Of a DNA stretch of 64,000 nt, positions 18,293-26,686 are shown one piece after another (position 1 is the first letter of the stretch; every line of letters begins with the position of its first letter). The stretch is from CAVPGP01 sp963718065 (GTDB lineage: Bacteria > Actinomycetota > Thermoleophilia > Gaiellales > Gaiellaceae). The notes under the pieces were generated by a model. That model searched no databases, was not told the DNA's origin, and saw only the letters and a list, made by a program, of their open reading frames with translations. The stretch covers positions 74,828-138,827 of the forward strand of contig CAVQYE010000006.1 in assembly GCA_963718065.1 (NCBI GenBank), written 5' to 3'. Both the position numbers and the translations under genes were made by a program.

Positions 18293-19444
18293 ATGGCGAC
18301 ATATCGCGACCTCCTTCAGCGGACCCGCGCCGAGATCGCCGAGATCGACGGCACGGCGGGCCAGGCGCTGCTCGACGAGGCAGTCTTCCTCGACGTCCGC
18401 GAGCGCGACGAATGGGACGAAGGGCACATCCCCGGCGCCGTGCACGTGCCGCGCGGCTTCCTCGAATCGCGGATCGAAGCGCTCGTCCCGGACCGCTCGC
18501 AGCGGATCGTCGTCTACTGCGCGGCCGGCAACCGCTCCGCCTTCGCCGCCAAGTCCCTGCAAGAGCTCGGCTACGAGAACGTCGTCAATCTCCAGGGCGG
18601 CTACACCGACTGGAAGCGCAACGGGCTCGCGACCGAGCTACCCCGCTCGCTGACCCCGGAGCGGCGCACCCGCTACTCGCGGCACCTGCTGATCCCTGAG
18701 ATCGGCGAGGCCGGCCAGCTGAAGCTGCTCGACTCGCGGATCCTGCTGATCGGCGCCGGCGGCCTCGGCTCGCCCGCGTCGCTCTACCTCGCGGCGGCCG
18801 GCGTCGGCACGCTCGGGATCGTGGATGCAGACGTGGTCGACGAGACGAACCTCCAGCGCCAGGTGATCCACAACCTCGACTCGCTCGGGACGCCCAAGGT
18901 CGACTCGGCGAAGGCGACGCTGCAGGCGCTGAACCCCGACGTCGACGTCAAGACCTACCGCGAGCGGCTCACCTCCGACAACGTCGAGCGGATCCTCGCC
19001 GACGGCTGGGACGTGATCGTCGACGGCGCGGACAACTTCCCCACGCGGTACCTCGTAAACGACGCCTCTGTCTGGCACGACATCCCCGTTGTGCACGGGT
19101 CGATCTACCGCTTCGAGGGCCAGGCGACGGTCTTCAAGCCGCACGAGGGCCCGTGCTACCGCTGCCTCTTCCCCCAGCCGCCGCCGCCCGAGCTGGCACC
19201 CTCCTGCGCCGAGGGCGGGGTGCTCGGCGTCCTGCCCGGGATCATCGGCTCCCTGCAGGCCAACGAGGCGCTGAAGCTCGCACTCGGGATCGGCGAGCCG
19301 CTGATCGGCCGGCTGCTCCTCTTCGACGCGAGCGCGGGCGAGTTCGACGAGGTGTCGGTCCGCCGCGACCCGAACTGCCCCGTCTGCGGCGAGCACCCGA
19401 CGATCACCGACTACATCGACTACGTGGAGTTCTGCCAGGCATGA
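18293..19444 (+). CDS. rhodanese-E1 fusion sulfurtransferase (MoeZ/MoeB-like)
   Basis: A 383-residue fusion. Residues 1-110 are a rhodanese domain with the persulfide-bearing Cys in VVYCAAGNRS. Residues 115-383 are a ThiF/MoeB-type E1 that adenylates the C-terminal Gly-Gly of a ubiquitin-like sulfur carrier (GAGGLGSPASLYLAAAG nucleotide loop, DGADNFPTRYLVND) with two zinc Cys pairs (CYRC, CPVC). Here the rhodanese is N-terminal, whereas mycobacterial MoeZ carries it at the C-terminus. The product should convert the carrier encoded next into a thiocarboxylate. It overlaps cysO by ATGA, so the genes are translationally coupled. Confidence 0.92.
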   Translation: MATYRDLLQRTRAEIAEIDGTAGQALLDEAVFLDVRERDEWDEGHIPGAVHVPRGFLESRIEALVPDRSQRIVVYCAAGNRSAFAAKSLQELGYENVVNLQGGYTDWKRNGLATELPRSLTPERRTRYSRHLLIPEIGEAGQLKLLDSRILLIGAGGLGSPASLYLAAAGVGTLGIVDADVVDETNLQRQVIHNLDSLGTPKVDSAKATLQALNPDVDVKTYRERLTSDNVERILADGWDVIVDGADNFPTRYLVNDASVWHDIPVVHGSIYRFEGQATVFKPHEGPCYRCLFPQPPPPELAPSCAEGGVLGVLPGIIGSLQANEALKLALGIGEPLIGRLLLFDASAGEFDEVSVRRDPNCPVCGEHPTITDYIDYVEFCQA

Positions 19445-19728
19445 CATCCACGACGTCCACTGTCCGCATCCCGCCCGTGCTGCGCGACGCGACCGGCGGC
19501 GAGCGCGAGGTCCCGGCCTCCGGCTCGACGGTCCGCGAGCTGCTCGAGGACCTGACCGCGCGCCTCCCTTCGCTCGGCGAGCGGATCTACGACGGCGACC
19601 TGAAGCCGTTCGTGAACGTCTACGTCGGCGGCGAGGACGTCCGCACCAGAGGCGGTCTCGACGCCCCGGTCCCCGCCGGCGCAACGGTGATTCTCCTTCC
19701 GGCCATGGCCGGCGGCCGGACGCTCTGA
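19441..19728 (+). CDS. cysO: CysO-like ubiquitin-fold sulfur carrier with C-terminal tail
   Basis: A 95-residue MoaD/ThiS-fold protein. The fold is recognisable from STVRELLEDLTARLPSL and KPFVNVYVGGEDVRT, ending in TVILLPAMAGG. Functional carriers end exactly at Gly-Gly, but this one continues with RTL, so three residues must be removed before adenylation. The neighbouring genes encode the E1, the cysteine synthase that uses a thiocarboxylated carrier, and a JAMM peptidase, matching the mycobacterial CysO-CysM-Mec pathway. It overlaps the E1 gene by 4 bp and precedes cysM by 12 bp. Confidence 0.9.
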   Translation: MTSTTSTVRIPPVLRDATGGEREVPASGSTVRELLEDLTARLPSLGERIYDGDLKPFVNVYVGGEDVRTRGGLDAPVPAGATVILLPAMAGGRTL

Positions 19729-19740
19729 CCGCCGCCATCC

Positions 19741-20658
19741 GTGCCCGCTAGCTCGCTTCTCGACCTGATCGGGAACACGCCGCTCGTCGAGCTGCCACGG
19801 CTCGCGCCGGAGGGCGTCCGCCTGTACGCGAAGCTGGAGGGCCAGAACCCGACGGGCTCGATCAAGGACCGCGTCGCGCTCGCCATGGTGGAACATGCAG
19901 ATCTGGAGCCGGGCCAGGAGCTGCTCGAGCCGACGAGCGGCAACACCGGGATCTCGCTCGCGCTCGTCGCGAAGCTCAAAGGCCTGAAGCTCACCTGCGT
20001 GATGCCCGAGAACGCGACCCCGGAGCGAAAGCTGCTGCTCCGGCTCTACGGCGCCGAGATCATCGAGTCGCCCGGCTCGGAGGGGACGAACGGCTCGGTC
20101 CGCGTCGCCCAGGAGATCGCGGCGCGAGACGACCGCTACGTGATGCTCTTCCAGTACGCGAACGAGTGGAACCCGGGCGCCCACTACGAGGGCACCGGAG
20201 CCGAGATCGCGCGGGAGCTCGACCGCGTCGACGTCCTCGTCGCCGGGCTCGGCACGGGCGGGACGCTGATGGGCACCGGCAGGCGGCTGCGCGAGTCGTT
20301 CCCCGATGTCGTCGTCGCGGCTGCCGAGCCGCTCCCCGGCGATCCGGTGATGGGCCTCCGCTCGCTCGAGGACGGCTACGTGCCCCCGGTCCTCCACGTC
20401 GAGGAGCTCGACCGAAAGATCCTTGTCTCGAACGAGGAGTCGGTGCACGGCCTGCGCGCCCTGCTCGACCTCGAGGGCATCCTTGCGGGCGTCTCGTCGG
20501 GGGCGGTCGTCCATGTCGCCCGCCGGCTCGCGGGCGAGCTCGAGCCGGGAGGCGTCGTCGTCTGCGTGCTCCCGGACGGCGGCTGGAAATACCTCTCGGC
20601 GCCGTTCTGGAGCGCCGAGGACGTGGAGAAGTCGATGGAGGCGACGTTCTGGTGGTGA
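19741..20658 (+). CDS. cysM: O-phosphoserine-type cysteine synthase (CysM)
   Basis: A 305-residue PLP enzyme of the cysteine synthase family. The PLP lysine lies in NPTGSIKDRVA (about residue 43), the substrate loop is PTSGNTGISLA and the phosphate-binding loop is GLGTGGTLMGTG. GTG 19741 is the start. In mycobacteria CysM joins O-phosphoserine with a thiocarboxylated CysO to build cysteine on the carrier. The context here (E1, carrier and JAMM peptidase in one operon) predicts the same chemistry instead of free-sulfide synthesis. The C-terminus (SMEATFWW) is aromatic, reminiscent of the mobile tail of mycobacterial CysM. Confidence 0.92.
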   Translation: MPASSLLDLIGNTPLVELPRLAPEGVRLYAKLEGQNPTGSIKDRVALAMVEHADLEPGQELLEPTSGNTGISLALVAKLKGLKLTCVMPENATPERKLLLRLYGAEIIESPGSEGTNGSVRVAQEIAARDDRYVMLFQYANEWNPGAHYEGTGAEIARELDRVDVLVAGLGTGGTLMGTGRRLRESFPDVVVAAAEPLPGDPVMGLRSLEDGYVPPVLHVEELDRKILVSNEESVHGLRALLDLEGILAGVSSGAVVHVARRLAGELEPGGVVVCVLPDGGWKYLSAPFWSAEDVEKSMEATFWW

Positions 20659-20671
20659 TTCCGCCCCAGTG

Positions 20672-21040
20672 GTGATTCCAGCAACAATCCTGGCCGAGCT
20701 GCGGGCCCACGCGAAGGAGGCCCTGCCCGCCGAGGCATGCGGCGTCCTGCTGCTCCGCGACGGGACGGCGGAGCGCTACGTCCAGGGCCGCAACCGGCTG
20801 GAGTCGCCGTTCCGCTACGAGCTCGAGGTTGATCCGGAGGTGTGGTTCGCCGAAGACGACGGCTACGAGCTGGCGATCTTCCACTCGCATCCCGAATCGG
20901 AGCCCCGCCCCTCGCGCACGGATATTGCAAATATTGGCCTGTGGGACGGCAAGCCGTATCTGATCATGCGCGCCGACACGGGCGAGCTGCGGGGCTGGCG
21001 GATCGCCGGCGGCGAGGTGTCGCCGCTCTCGCTTTCCTGA
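20672..21040 (+). CDS. mec: JAMM metallopeptidase (Mec-like CysO-cysteine peptidase)
   Basis: A 122-residue single-domain JAB1/MPN/Mov34 metalloprotease. The complete JAMM set is visible: Glu21 (LPAEACG), His71 and His73 (FHSHP), Ser81 and Asp84 (SRTD). In M. tuberculosis the Mec peptidase releases cysteine from CysO. In this operon it may also trim the RTL tail of CysO. Starts are GTG 20669 or 20672; both lie 10-13 bp after the cysM stop. It is probably the last enzyme gene of the operon. Confidence 0.9.
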   Translation: MIPATILAELRAHAKEALPAEACGVLLLRDGTAERYVQGRNRLESPFRYELEVDPEVWFAEDDGYELAIFHSHPESEPRPSRTDIANIGLWDGKPYLIMRADTGELRGWRIAGGEVSPLSLS

Positions 21041-21042
21041 GC

Positions 21043-21396
21043 TTGGCGCTCCCCGCCCTCGCCGGCTGCGGCTCGGGGTCCGGCTCCGCAGACGAGGCGT
21101 CGACGGCCTCCACCGCCGTGAAGGCCATGAGCGTCGGCACCGCCGTGAAGACGAAGCCGGAGGGCGTCGTCCAGGTTCGCGGCGCGCTCCACTCTGACTC
21201 CGGGCACGTCCGGATCTGCGCTGCGCTGGCGGAGTCGTTCCCGCCGCAGTGCACCGCCCCCTCGTTGCGAGTGCACGGCGTGCACCTCGATGCCGTTCCC
21301 GGGCTCCAGACGAGCCCCGACGGGTCGATCCTCTGGGCGCCGTCCGTCGTGGTCGAAGGACGGATCGTCGACGGCGAGCTCTCGATCGGCTCGTAG
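21043..21396 (+). CDS. putative lipoprotein, start uncertain
   Basis: The frame has a lipoprotein signal (RRRG, then AALAFLSLALPALAGC) with a clear lipobox LAGC, followed by a low-complexity Ser/Ala linker and a domain of about 85 residues with two Cys (VRICAALAES, PPQCTAP). The only standard start near the lipobox is TTG 21043, which would give a signal peptide lacking its basic N-region. The Arg-rich part lies upstream in the same open frame, inside the end of mec. The true start is therefore probably inside mec or affected by an indel. Function unknown. Confidence 0.55.
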   Translation: MALPALAGCGSGSGSADEASTASTAVKAMSVGTAVKTKPEGVVQVRGALHSDSGHVRICAALAESFPPQCTAPSLRVHGVHLDAVPGLQTSPDGSILWAPSVVVEGRIVDGELSIGS

Positions 21397-21417
21397 AAAA
21401 CGACCGCGGAAACGACT

Positions 21418-21439
21418 GCGGCCGCCCTGGGGCGGCCGC
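21418..21439. terminator. hairpin between convergent genes
   Basis: GCGGCCGCC and GGCGGCCGC form a perfect 9-bp GC stem around a 4-base loop, about 20 bp past the lipoprotein stop and 25 bp past the convergent cupredoxin stop. It could serve both strands; no U-tract. Confidence 0.5.
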
Positions 21440-21464
21440 GGCCAAACACACAGTCCTGCGTCGG

Positions 21465-21815
21465 CTAGCCGACGGTGAACGAGCCCTTCATCAGGGACGC
21501 GTGCGGATCGCAGACGTAGGTGTACTTGCCCTTCTTCAGCGTCACGGTCCACGTGCTCGACCCGGTCTTGCCGACGGAGGTCGACTTGTTGACGCCCGGG
21601 CCCTTGAGCCGGAAGTTGTGGATCGCGGACTTGTCGGAGACCTTGATCACGTACGAACCGGGCGCCAGCTTCGTGACCTTCTTCGTGCCCTGCTTGAGCG
21701 TGATGGTGAAGCCAGGCCCGACCGTGCCGGTCAGGATCGTCTTCGCCTGGGCAGCGGGCACGGCGACAAGGGCGGCGACAACCGCGAGCGCGCAGAACAG
21801 CTTGATGCGTTTCAT
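21465..21815 (-). CDS. exported plastocyanin-like cupredoxin
   Basis: A 116-residue secreted blue-copper protein. The signal peptide ends at about residue 24 (VPAAQA). The type 1 site is complete: His66 (AIHNF), Cys102, His105 and Met109 in CDPHASLM, the C-x2-H-x3-M pattern of plastocyanin-like proteins. It should carry electrons outside the membrane. ATG 21815 follows AAGGAG. It is a small, single-gene unit; a second cupredoxin of different type lies at 10982-11398. Confidence 0.85.
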   Translation of the reverse strand: MKRIKLFCALAVVAALVAVPAAQAKTILTGTVGPGFTITLKQGTKKVTKLAPGSYVIKVSDKSAIHNFRLKGPGVNKSTSVGKTGSSTWTVTLKKGKYTYVCDPHASLMKGSFTVG

Positions 21816-21904
21816 CGTTCTCCTTCTAGAAGTGAAAATTAGCCTCGGAGCTGGTACTCAGTCTAGCGACGACGTGTTAGGAGCCAGTTCGGGATTCGGC
21901 GGGG

Positions 21905-21910
21905 TAGGTT
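21905..21910 (+). promoter_or_regulatory. -10 box TAGGTT of the FAH-family gene
   Basis: TAGGTT, exactly six bases (TGCCCT), then GTG 21917; leaderless spacing. Confidence 0.5.
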
Positions 21911-21916
21911 TGCCCT

Positions 21917-22573
21917 GTGCCCGTTCCGATCGAGCGCCCGGGGAAGATCGTCTGCGTCGGCCTCAACTACCGCGCCCACATCGCGGAGCAGCGCGAGGAG
22001 ACGCCCGCGCGGCCCATGCTTTTCGCCAAGTGGCAGACGGCGCTGATCGGCCCCGGCGACGCGATCGTGCTGCCGCCGATCTCGGCGAAGGTCGACTTCG
22101 AGGCGGAGCTCGGTGTCCTGATCGGGCGGGGCGGCAGCGCGATCGCGGTCGACGACGCGCTCGACCACGTCGCCGGCTATCTCTGCCTGAACGACGTCAG
22201 CGCACGCGACCTGCAGCGCGCCGACCGCCAGTACACGCGGGCGAAGTCGCTGGACACGTTCTGCCCCGTCTCGGCTCCCGTCCCGGCCGCGTCCGTTTCC
22301 GACCCGCAGGCGCTCCGCGTCCGCTGCCTGCTCAACGGCCAGGTGATGCAGGACGCGCCGACGCACGACATGATCTTCGGCGTGGCCGACCTGATCGCCT
22401 TCGCCTCGGAAGCGATCACGCTCGAACCGGGTGACCTGCTCGCGACCGGCACCCCACCCGGCGTCGGCGAGGCACGCGACCCGCAGGTGTTCCTCCAGCC
22501 CGGCGACGAGGTGACGGTCGAGATCGAGGGCGTCGGCACGCTCACGAACCCGGTGCGGGCGCACGCGGCATGA
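21917..22573 (+). CDS. fumarylacetoacetate hydrolase (FAH) family protein
   Basis: A 218-residue protein consisting of the FAH catalytic domain alone. Visible landmarks are VGLNYRAHIAEQ, the metal-binding VDFEAELGVLIG, CLNDVSARDLQ and EPGDLLATGTPPGVG near the C-terminus. Such enzymes hydrolyse or isomerise acylpyruvates or 2-oxo-acid derivatives in aromatic or sugar-acid degradation, using Mg2+. The substrate is not predictable. It overlaps the FAD-linked oxidase gene by ATGA, which suggests both act on the same 2-hydroxy- or 2-oxo-acid pathway. Confidence 0.9.
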   Translation: MPVPIERPGKIVCVGLNYRAHIAEQREETPARPMLFAKWQTALIGPGDAIVLPPISAKVDFEAELGVLIGRGGSAIAVDDALDHVAGYLCLNDVSARDLQRADRQYTRAKSLDTFCPVSAPVPAASVSDPQALRVRCLLNGQVMQDAPTHDMIFGVADLIAFASEAITLEPGDLLATGTPPGVGEARDPQVFLQPGDEVTVEIEGVGTLTNPVRAHAA

Positions 22574-23917
22574 GCCTCGACCTCGCAGCCATCCCGGCCG
22601 ACGCCATCGAGCCGACGGGCTCCTATCTCGCCGACCTGATGGGGCGAGGCCTCATGGGCCGGGCGGACGCCGTCGTCCTGCCGTCGACGACCGAGGAGGT
22701 GCGCGCGGTCGTCGAGTGGGCGTACGCGAACGACGTGACGATCACGGCGCGCGGCGGCGGCACGGGGCTCGCAGGCGGCGCGATCCCGCTCGACGGGGGC
22801 ATCGTCCTGTCGCTGGAGCGTCTGAACAAGGTCAGGCAGTTCGACCCGCTGCTCTGGCGGATGCACGTCGAGGCCGGCGTCACGACCGGCGACGTGCAGC
22901 GCCTCGCCCGCGAGTCGGGGCTCCGCTTCCCGCCCGATCCCGGGCGCCGCCGAGCTGTCGCAGATCGGCGGCAACATCGCCTGCAACGCGGGCGGGCCGC
23001 ACGCGTTCAAGTACGGCGTCACCTCGAACTGGGTCACCGGCATCGAGGCCGTCGTGCCGCCCGGCGAGGTGATCTCCGTCGGCGGCCCGATCCGCAAGGA
23101 CGTCGCCGGCTACGACCTCAAGTCGCTCCTGATCGGCTCGGAAGGAACGCTGGGGATCGTCACCGCCGCCTGGCTGAAGCTGACGCCCGCGCCCGAGCTG
23201 GAGCTGCCGGTCGTCGGCTTCTACCGGACGAGCCGCGACGGGATCGCGGCGATCGAGCGGATCCTCGGCTCCGGGATCCTGCCGGCGGCGATCGAGTACC
23301 TCGACGGCGTCACGCTCTCGTTCGCGGGCGGCTCGTTTCCGTTCGGGATACCGGAGGGCGCAGCGTTCATGGTCATCTCCGAGGCCGACGGCGCCGCCGA
23401 CGAGGCGCGGCGCGTCCAGCGCGAGTTGCAGGAGGCGCTCGCCGAGGAGGCGCTCGCGGTGCACGCGCCGGAGGAGCCGAGCGACGTCACGGAGCTCTGG
23501 CGCTGGCGCAGCGGCGTCGGGTTCGCGATCATCGCCCAGCGCGGCGGCGCGTACTCGGAGGACATCGCAGTCCCACTCGACCGGCTCGACGAGGTCGCCG
23601 AGGAGACGCTCGCGATCGCCTCGCGCTACGACGTGATCGGCCTCTCGTTCGGCCACGCGGGCGACGGCAACATCCACTCGACGTTTCTCTTCTCGCACGA
23701 CGACCCCGACGAGGAGAGGCGCGCCGACGCGGCGTGCCACGAGCTCTTCGATCTCGCAATCAGGCTCGGCGGCACCGTCTCCGGCGAGCACGGGGTCGGA
23801 TGGCTGAAGCGCGGCCAGATCGAGCGCCAGTGGGGCCCGGCCGCCTACGAGCTACACCGGCGCGTCAAGCAGGCGTTCGACCCGAAGAACCTGTTGAACC
23901 CCGGCAAGAAGATCTGA
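22570..23917 (+). pseudogene. FAD-linked oxidase (GlcD/lactate dehydrogenase type), one frameshift
   Basis: A flavoprotein of the vanillyl-alcohol-oxidase fold that oxidises a 2-hydroxy acid such as glycolate or D-lactate. The FAD-binding motif TARGGGTGLAGGA, then IGGNIACNAGGPHAFKYG and GSEGTLGIVTAA, and the C-terminal SFGHAGDGNIH with GEHGVG are all present. The frame breaks near 22944 in the run cccgggcgccgcc: removing one g gives PDPGAAELSQIGG and an intact protein of about 448 residues. The error sits in a homopolymer, so a real lesion is doubtful. It is coupled to the FAH-family gene by ATGA. Confidence 0.88.
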
Positions 23918-23918
23918 C

Positions 23919-24272
23919 GTGGACCCGCGCGAGGCGGCTCGGCGGTGGCTCGACGTCTGGACCCGCGGCTGGTCGGCGCACGATCCCGAGCCGATCGTTC
24001 AGCTGTACGCACCCAACGCGCACTTCCTCTCGGCGCCGTTCCGTGATCCCCAGCCGCCGGGGGACTACATCCGGCGCGTGCTCGGCGAGGAGGAGAGCGT
24101 CGTCTTCGAGTTCGGCGAGCCGCTCGTGGACGGCGACCGCGCGGCGTTCGAGTACCACGCGCGCACGCGGCTGAAGGACGGCGGCGAGGAGGAGTTCACA
24201 GGCGTCTCACTCGTCCGGTTCGGGCCGGACGGGCTCGTCGTCGAGCAGCGGGACATCTGGACCGCGCGCTGA
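23919..24272 (+). CDS. SnoaL-like/NTF2-fold protein, 117 aa
   Basis: A 117-residue protein starting at GTG 23919, right after the oxidase stop. The sequence pattern RRWLDVWTRGWSAHDPEPIVQLYAPNA, FRDPQPPGDY and the closing VVEQRDIWTAR are typical of the NTF2-like SnoaL group, small cone-shaped folds that act as cyclases, isomerases or ligand-binding proteins. No catalytic residues can be assigned. It is probably the third gene of the operon with the FAH-family and oxidase genes. Confidence 0.75.
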   Translation: MDPREAARRWLDVWTRGWSAHDPEPIVQLYAPNAHFLSAPFRDPQPPGDYIRRVLGEEESVVFEFGEPLVDGDRAAFEYHARTRLKDGGEEEFTGVSLVRFGPDGLVVEQRDIWTAR

Positions 24273-24275
24273 GCG

Positions 24276-25238
24276 TTACGGGGTGAGCGAGATCGCGTGG
24301 TGCGTCTCGGCGGAGCGCAGCAACGCGTCGAGCGTGCGCGCCTGGCCGAGCGCGTCGTCGCGGCCGAGGAGCGGGTCGGCCTCGCCGCGAATCGCAGCGC
24401 AGAGGTTCTCCAGCTCGAGCCGGTAGGAGCTCGTCGGCTCCATGGGCTCCTCGCGGCCGTTGACGACGAGCATCGGCTTGCGCGCGTGCCACGGGTCGGC
24501 GGTGAAGATCGTGCCCAGCGTGCCGATCGCCTCGAGGCCCATGTGCTCGGCGCGGAAGCCGCAGGTGAACTCGGCCGTCACGTCGCCGAAGCGCAGGACG
24601 GCGGTGAATACCTCGTCGACGCCGCCACGGCGACGCACCGCCTCGCCGTGGACGCGGTCCGGCTCGCCGCCTGCGAGCAGGCGCACGCCCGAGACGCAGT
24701 AGCAGCCGACGTCGAGCAGCGAGCCGCCGCCGAGCTCCGGCACGAGCCGGATGTCCTCCGCCCAGGTGAGCGCGAACGAGAACGTCGCGCGAATCGTCAA
24801 GAGTTCGCCGATCTCCGGCAGCAACTCGATGAAGCGCCCCGTCTGCGGATTGTGCCGCCACATGAAGCCCTCCATCAGCACGAGGCCCGCCCGCTCGGCC
24901 GCGCCGAACGCCTCCTCGACCTCGTGCGGCCGCCGCGTGTACGACTTCTCGACCAGCACATGCTTGCCGGCGTGCAGCGCCCGCATCGTCCACTCGTGGT
25001 GGAGCGAGTTCGGCAGCGAGATGTAGACGGCGTCGACGTCCGGATCCGCGAGCAGTTCCTCGTACGAGCCGTGCGCGCGCTCGATGCCCTTCTCGCGCGC
25101 GTACTCCTCTGCTCGGCTCGTGTCCCGCGACGCGACGGCGACGATCTCGTAGCCCTTCCCCTCGCCCCGCGTCGACAGCAGGTGCCGGTTGATGTTGCCG
25201 GTGCTGAGCAGCCCGAAGCGGACGTCGTGCTCTGTCAA
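24276..25238 (-). CDS. Gfo/Idh/MocA family NAD(P)-dependent oxidoreductase
   Basis: A 320-residue sugar-type dehydrogenase. The N-terminal Rossmann fold starts VRFGLLSTGNINRH, and the cofactor/active-site motif is GKHVLVEKSYT (EKP-like, with Ser replacing Pro). The C-terminal domain has GGGSLLDVGCYCVSG, where a catalytic Asp and a Cys replacing the usual Tyr/His can be seen. TTG 25238 follows a GGAGGAG ribosome site and overlaps the xylulokinase stop. As the last gene of the pentose operon it probably oxidises or epimerises a sugar intermediate, possibly feeding an oxidative xylose branch. Confidence 0.88.
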   Translation of the reverse strand: MTEHDVRFGLLSTGNINRHLLSTRGEGKGYEIVAVASRDTSRAEEYAREKGIERAHGSYEELLADPDVDAVYISLPNSLHHEWTMRALHAGKHVLVEKSYTRRPHEVEEAFGAAERAGLVLMEGFMWRHNPQTGRFIELLPEIGELLTIRATFSFALTWAEDIRLVPELGGGSLLDVGCYCVSGVRLLAGGEPDRVHGEAVRRRGGVDEVFTAVLRFGDVTAEFTCGFRAEHMGLEAIGTLGTIFTADPWHARKPMLVVNGREEPMEPTSSYRLELENLCAAIRGEADPLLGRDDALGQARTLDALLRSAETHHAISLTP

Positions 25239-26686
25239 TGCTCCTCCAGTGGCTCGAGTTGGGGGTAGAGCAGGCGAAAGCGAGCGTACTGCTCGTCGTA
25301 GGCCGCGCGCCATTCCTCGTTCGGCTCGATCCGCTCGCTGACTCGCACGCACGCGGCAACCGCCTCGGCGGGATCGGCCCAGACGCCGGCGGCGACACCG
25401 CCGAGGAGCGCCGCCCCGTACGCCGACCCCTCCTCGACCGCGGTCAGCTCCAGCGGCAGGTCGAGCACGGACGCCACGATCCTCGAGCCACAGCTCGCTG
25501 CGCGCGCCGCCGCCGGAGACGCGCCCGACCTCGGCCTGGACGCCGAGCCCGCGCAGAGCTCGAGCGAGTCGCGCAGCCCGAACGCGACGCCCTCGAGCAC
25601 CGCCCGGACGAGCGCGCCGCGGTCGTGGCGGACGCTGAGGCCGACGAAGGCGCCGCGCGCGTCCGGGTCGGCATGCGGCGTCCGCTCGCCCGCGAGGTAC
25701 GGCGCGAAGAGCAGCCCCTCGGCACCCGGCGGCCAGCGGCGCGGCCTCGCGCGACCAGCTCGTCGTAGCTCTCGCCGACGACGTCGCGCAGCCAGCGGAG
25801 CGACCCGGCGGCCGAGAGCATCACGCCCATCGCATGCCATGCGTCGGGCACCGCGTGGCAGAAGACGTGGACGCGAGCCTCGGCGTCGGCGGCGAACGCG
25901 TCGAGCGCGGCGAAGACGACACCCGACGTGCCGAGCACGACCGACACCGGCCCGGGGCGGTCGACGCCGACGCCGAGCGCGGCGGCACGCCTGGTCGCCG
26001 GCACCCGCGGCGACCGGTACGCCGTTCGACTCGCCGGACACCTCGGGCGACTCGAGCGCGCGCGGCAGCCACGGCGCTCGGAAGCTCGAGCGCGTCGAGC
26101 ACCTCGTCCGACTCCAGCGGCGGCGCGCGACGTCGAAGAGCAGCGTCCCGGACGCGTCGGCGACGTCGGTCGCGTGCTCGCCGCGTCAGCCGCAGCCGGA
26201 CGTAGTCCTTCGGCAGCAGCACATCCGGCGATCTGCGCGTAGACGTCCGGCTCGTGGCGCGGAGCCAGAGCAGCTTCGGCGCCGTGAAGCCGGTCAGCGC
26301 GCGGTTGCCGGTCAGCCGCGACGAGCCGCTCGAGCCCGATGCGCTCCTCGATCTCGCGCGCACTCCTCCGCCGGTGCGCTGGTCGTTCCAGAGGATCGCG
26401 GGACGCAGCGGCCGGTCGTCCGCGTCGAGGGCGACGAGGCCGTGCATCTGGCCCGAGAGGCCGAGCCCGGCCGGCTCGACGTCCAGGGCAGCGAGCGCCT
26501 CGGCCGCCGCGCGGACCCAGTCGTCGGGATCCTGCTCGGCCCAGCCCGGCTGCGGCGTCGAGAGCTCGTAGCCGCTCTCGGCCCGGGCGACGATCTCGCC
26601 GTCCGTGCCGATCGCGAGCGCCTTCACACCGGTGGTGCCGACGTCGAGGCCGACGAGCGCAGCGCCGCGGCGAGGGAGGAGCTCAC
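25235..26686 (-). pseudogene. xylB: xylulokinase-like FGGY carbohydrate kinase, many frameshifts
   Basis: The locus is the right length (484 codons) for xylulokinase, which phosphorylates D-xylulose. Family blocks appear in order but in changing frames: VGLDVGTTGVKALAIGTDG, GWAEQDPDDWVRAA, GLSGQMHGLVALD, LTGFTAPKLLWLR, DVLLPKDYVRLRLT, GAGDQAAALGVGV, VLGTSGVVFAA, APYLAGERTPH and SAYGAALLGG. At least eight single-base shifts are needed, and most come in opposite pairs. GTG 26686 overlaps the reductase stop (GTGA), though a shift is also needed right after it. Preserved codons between shifts argue for poor consensus sequence rather than an old pseudogene. Confidence 0.85.
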
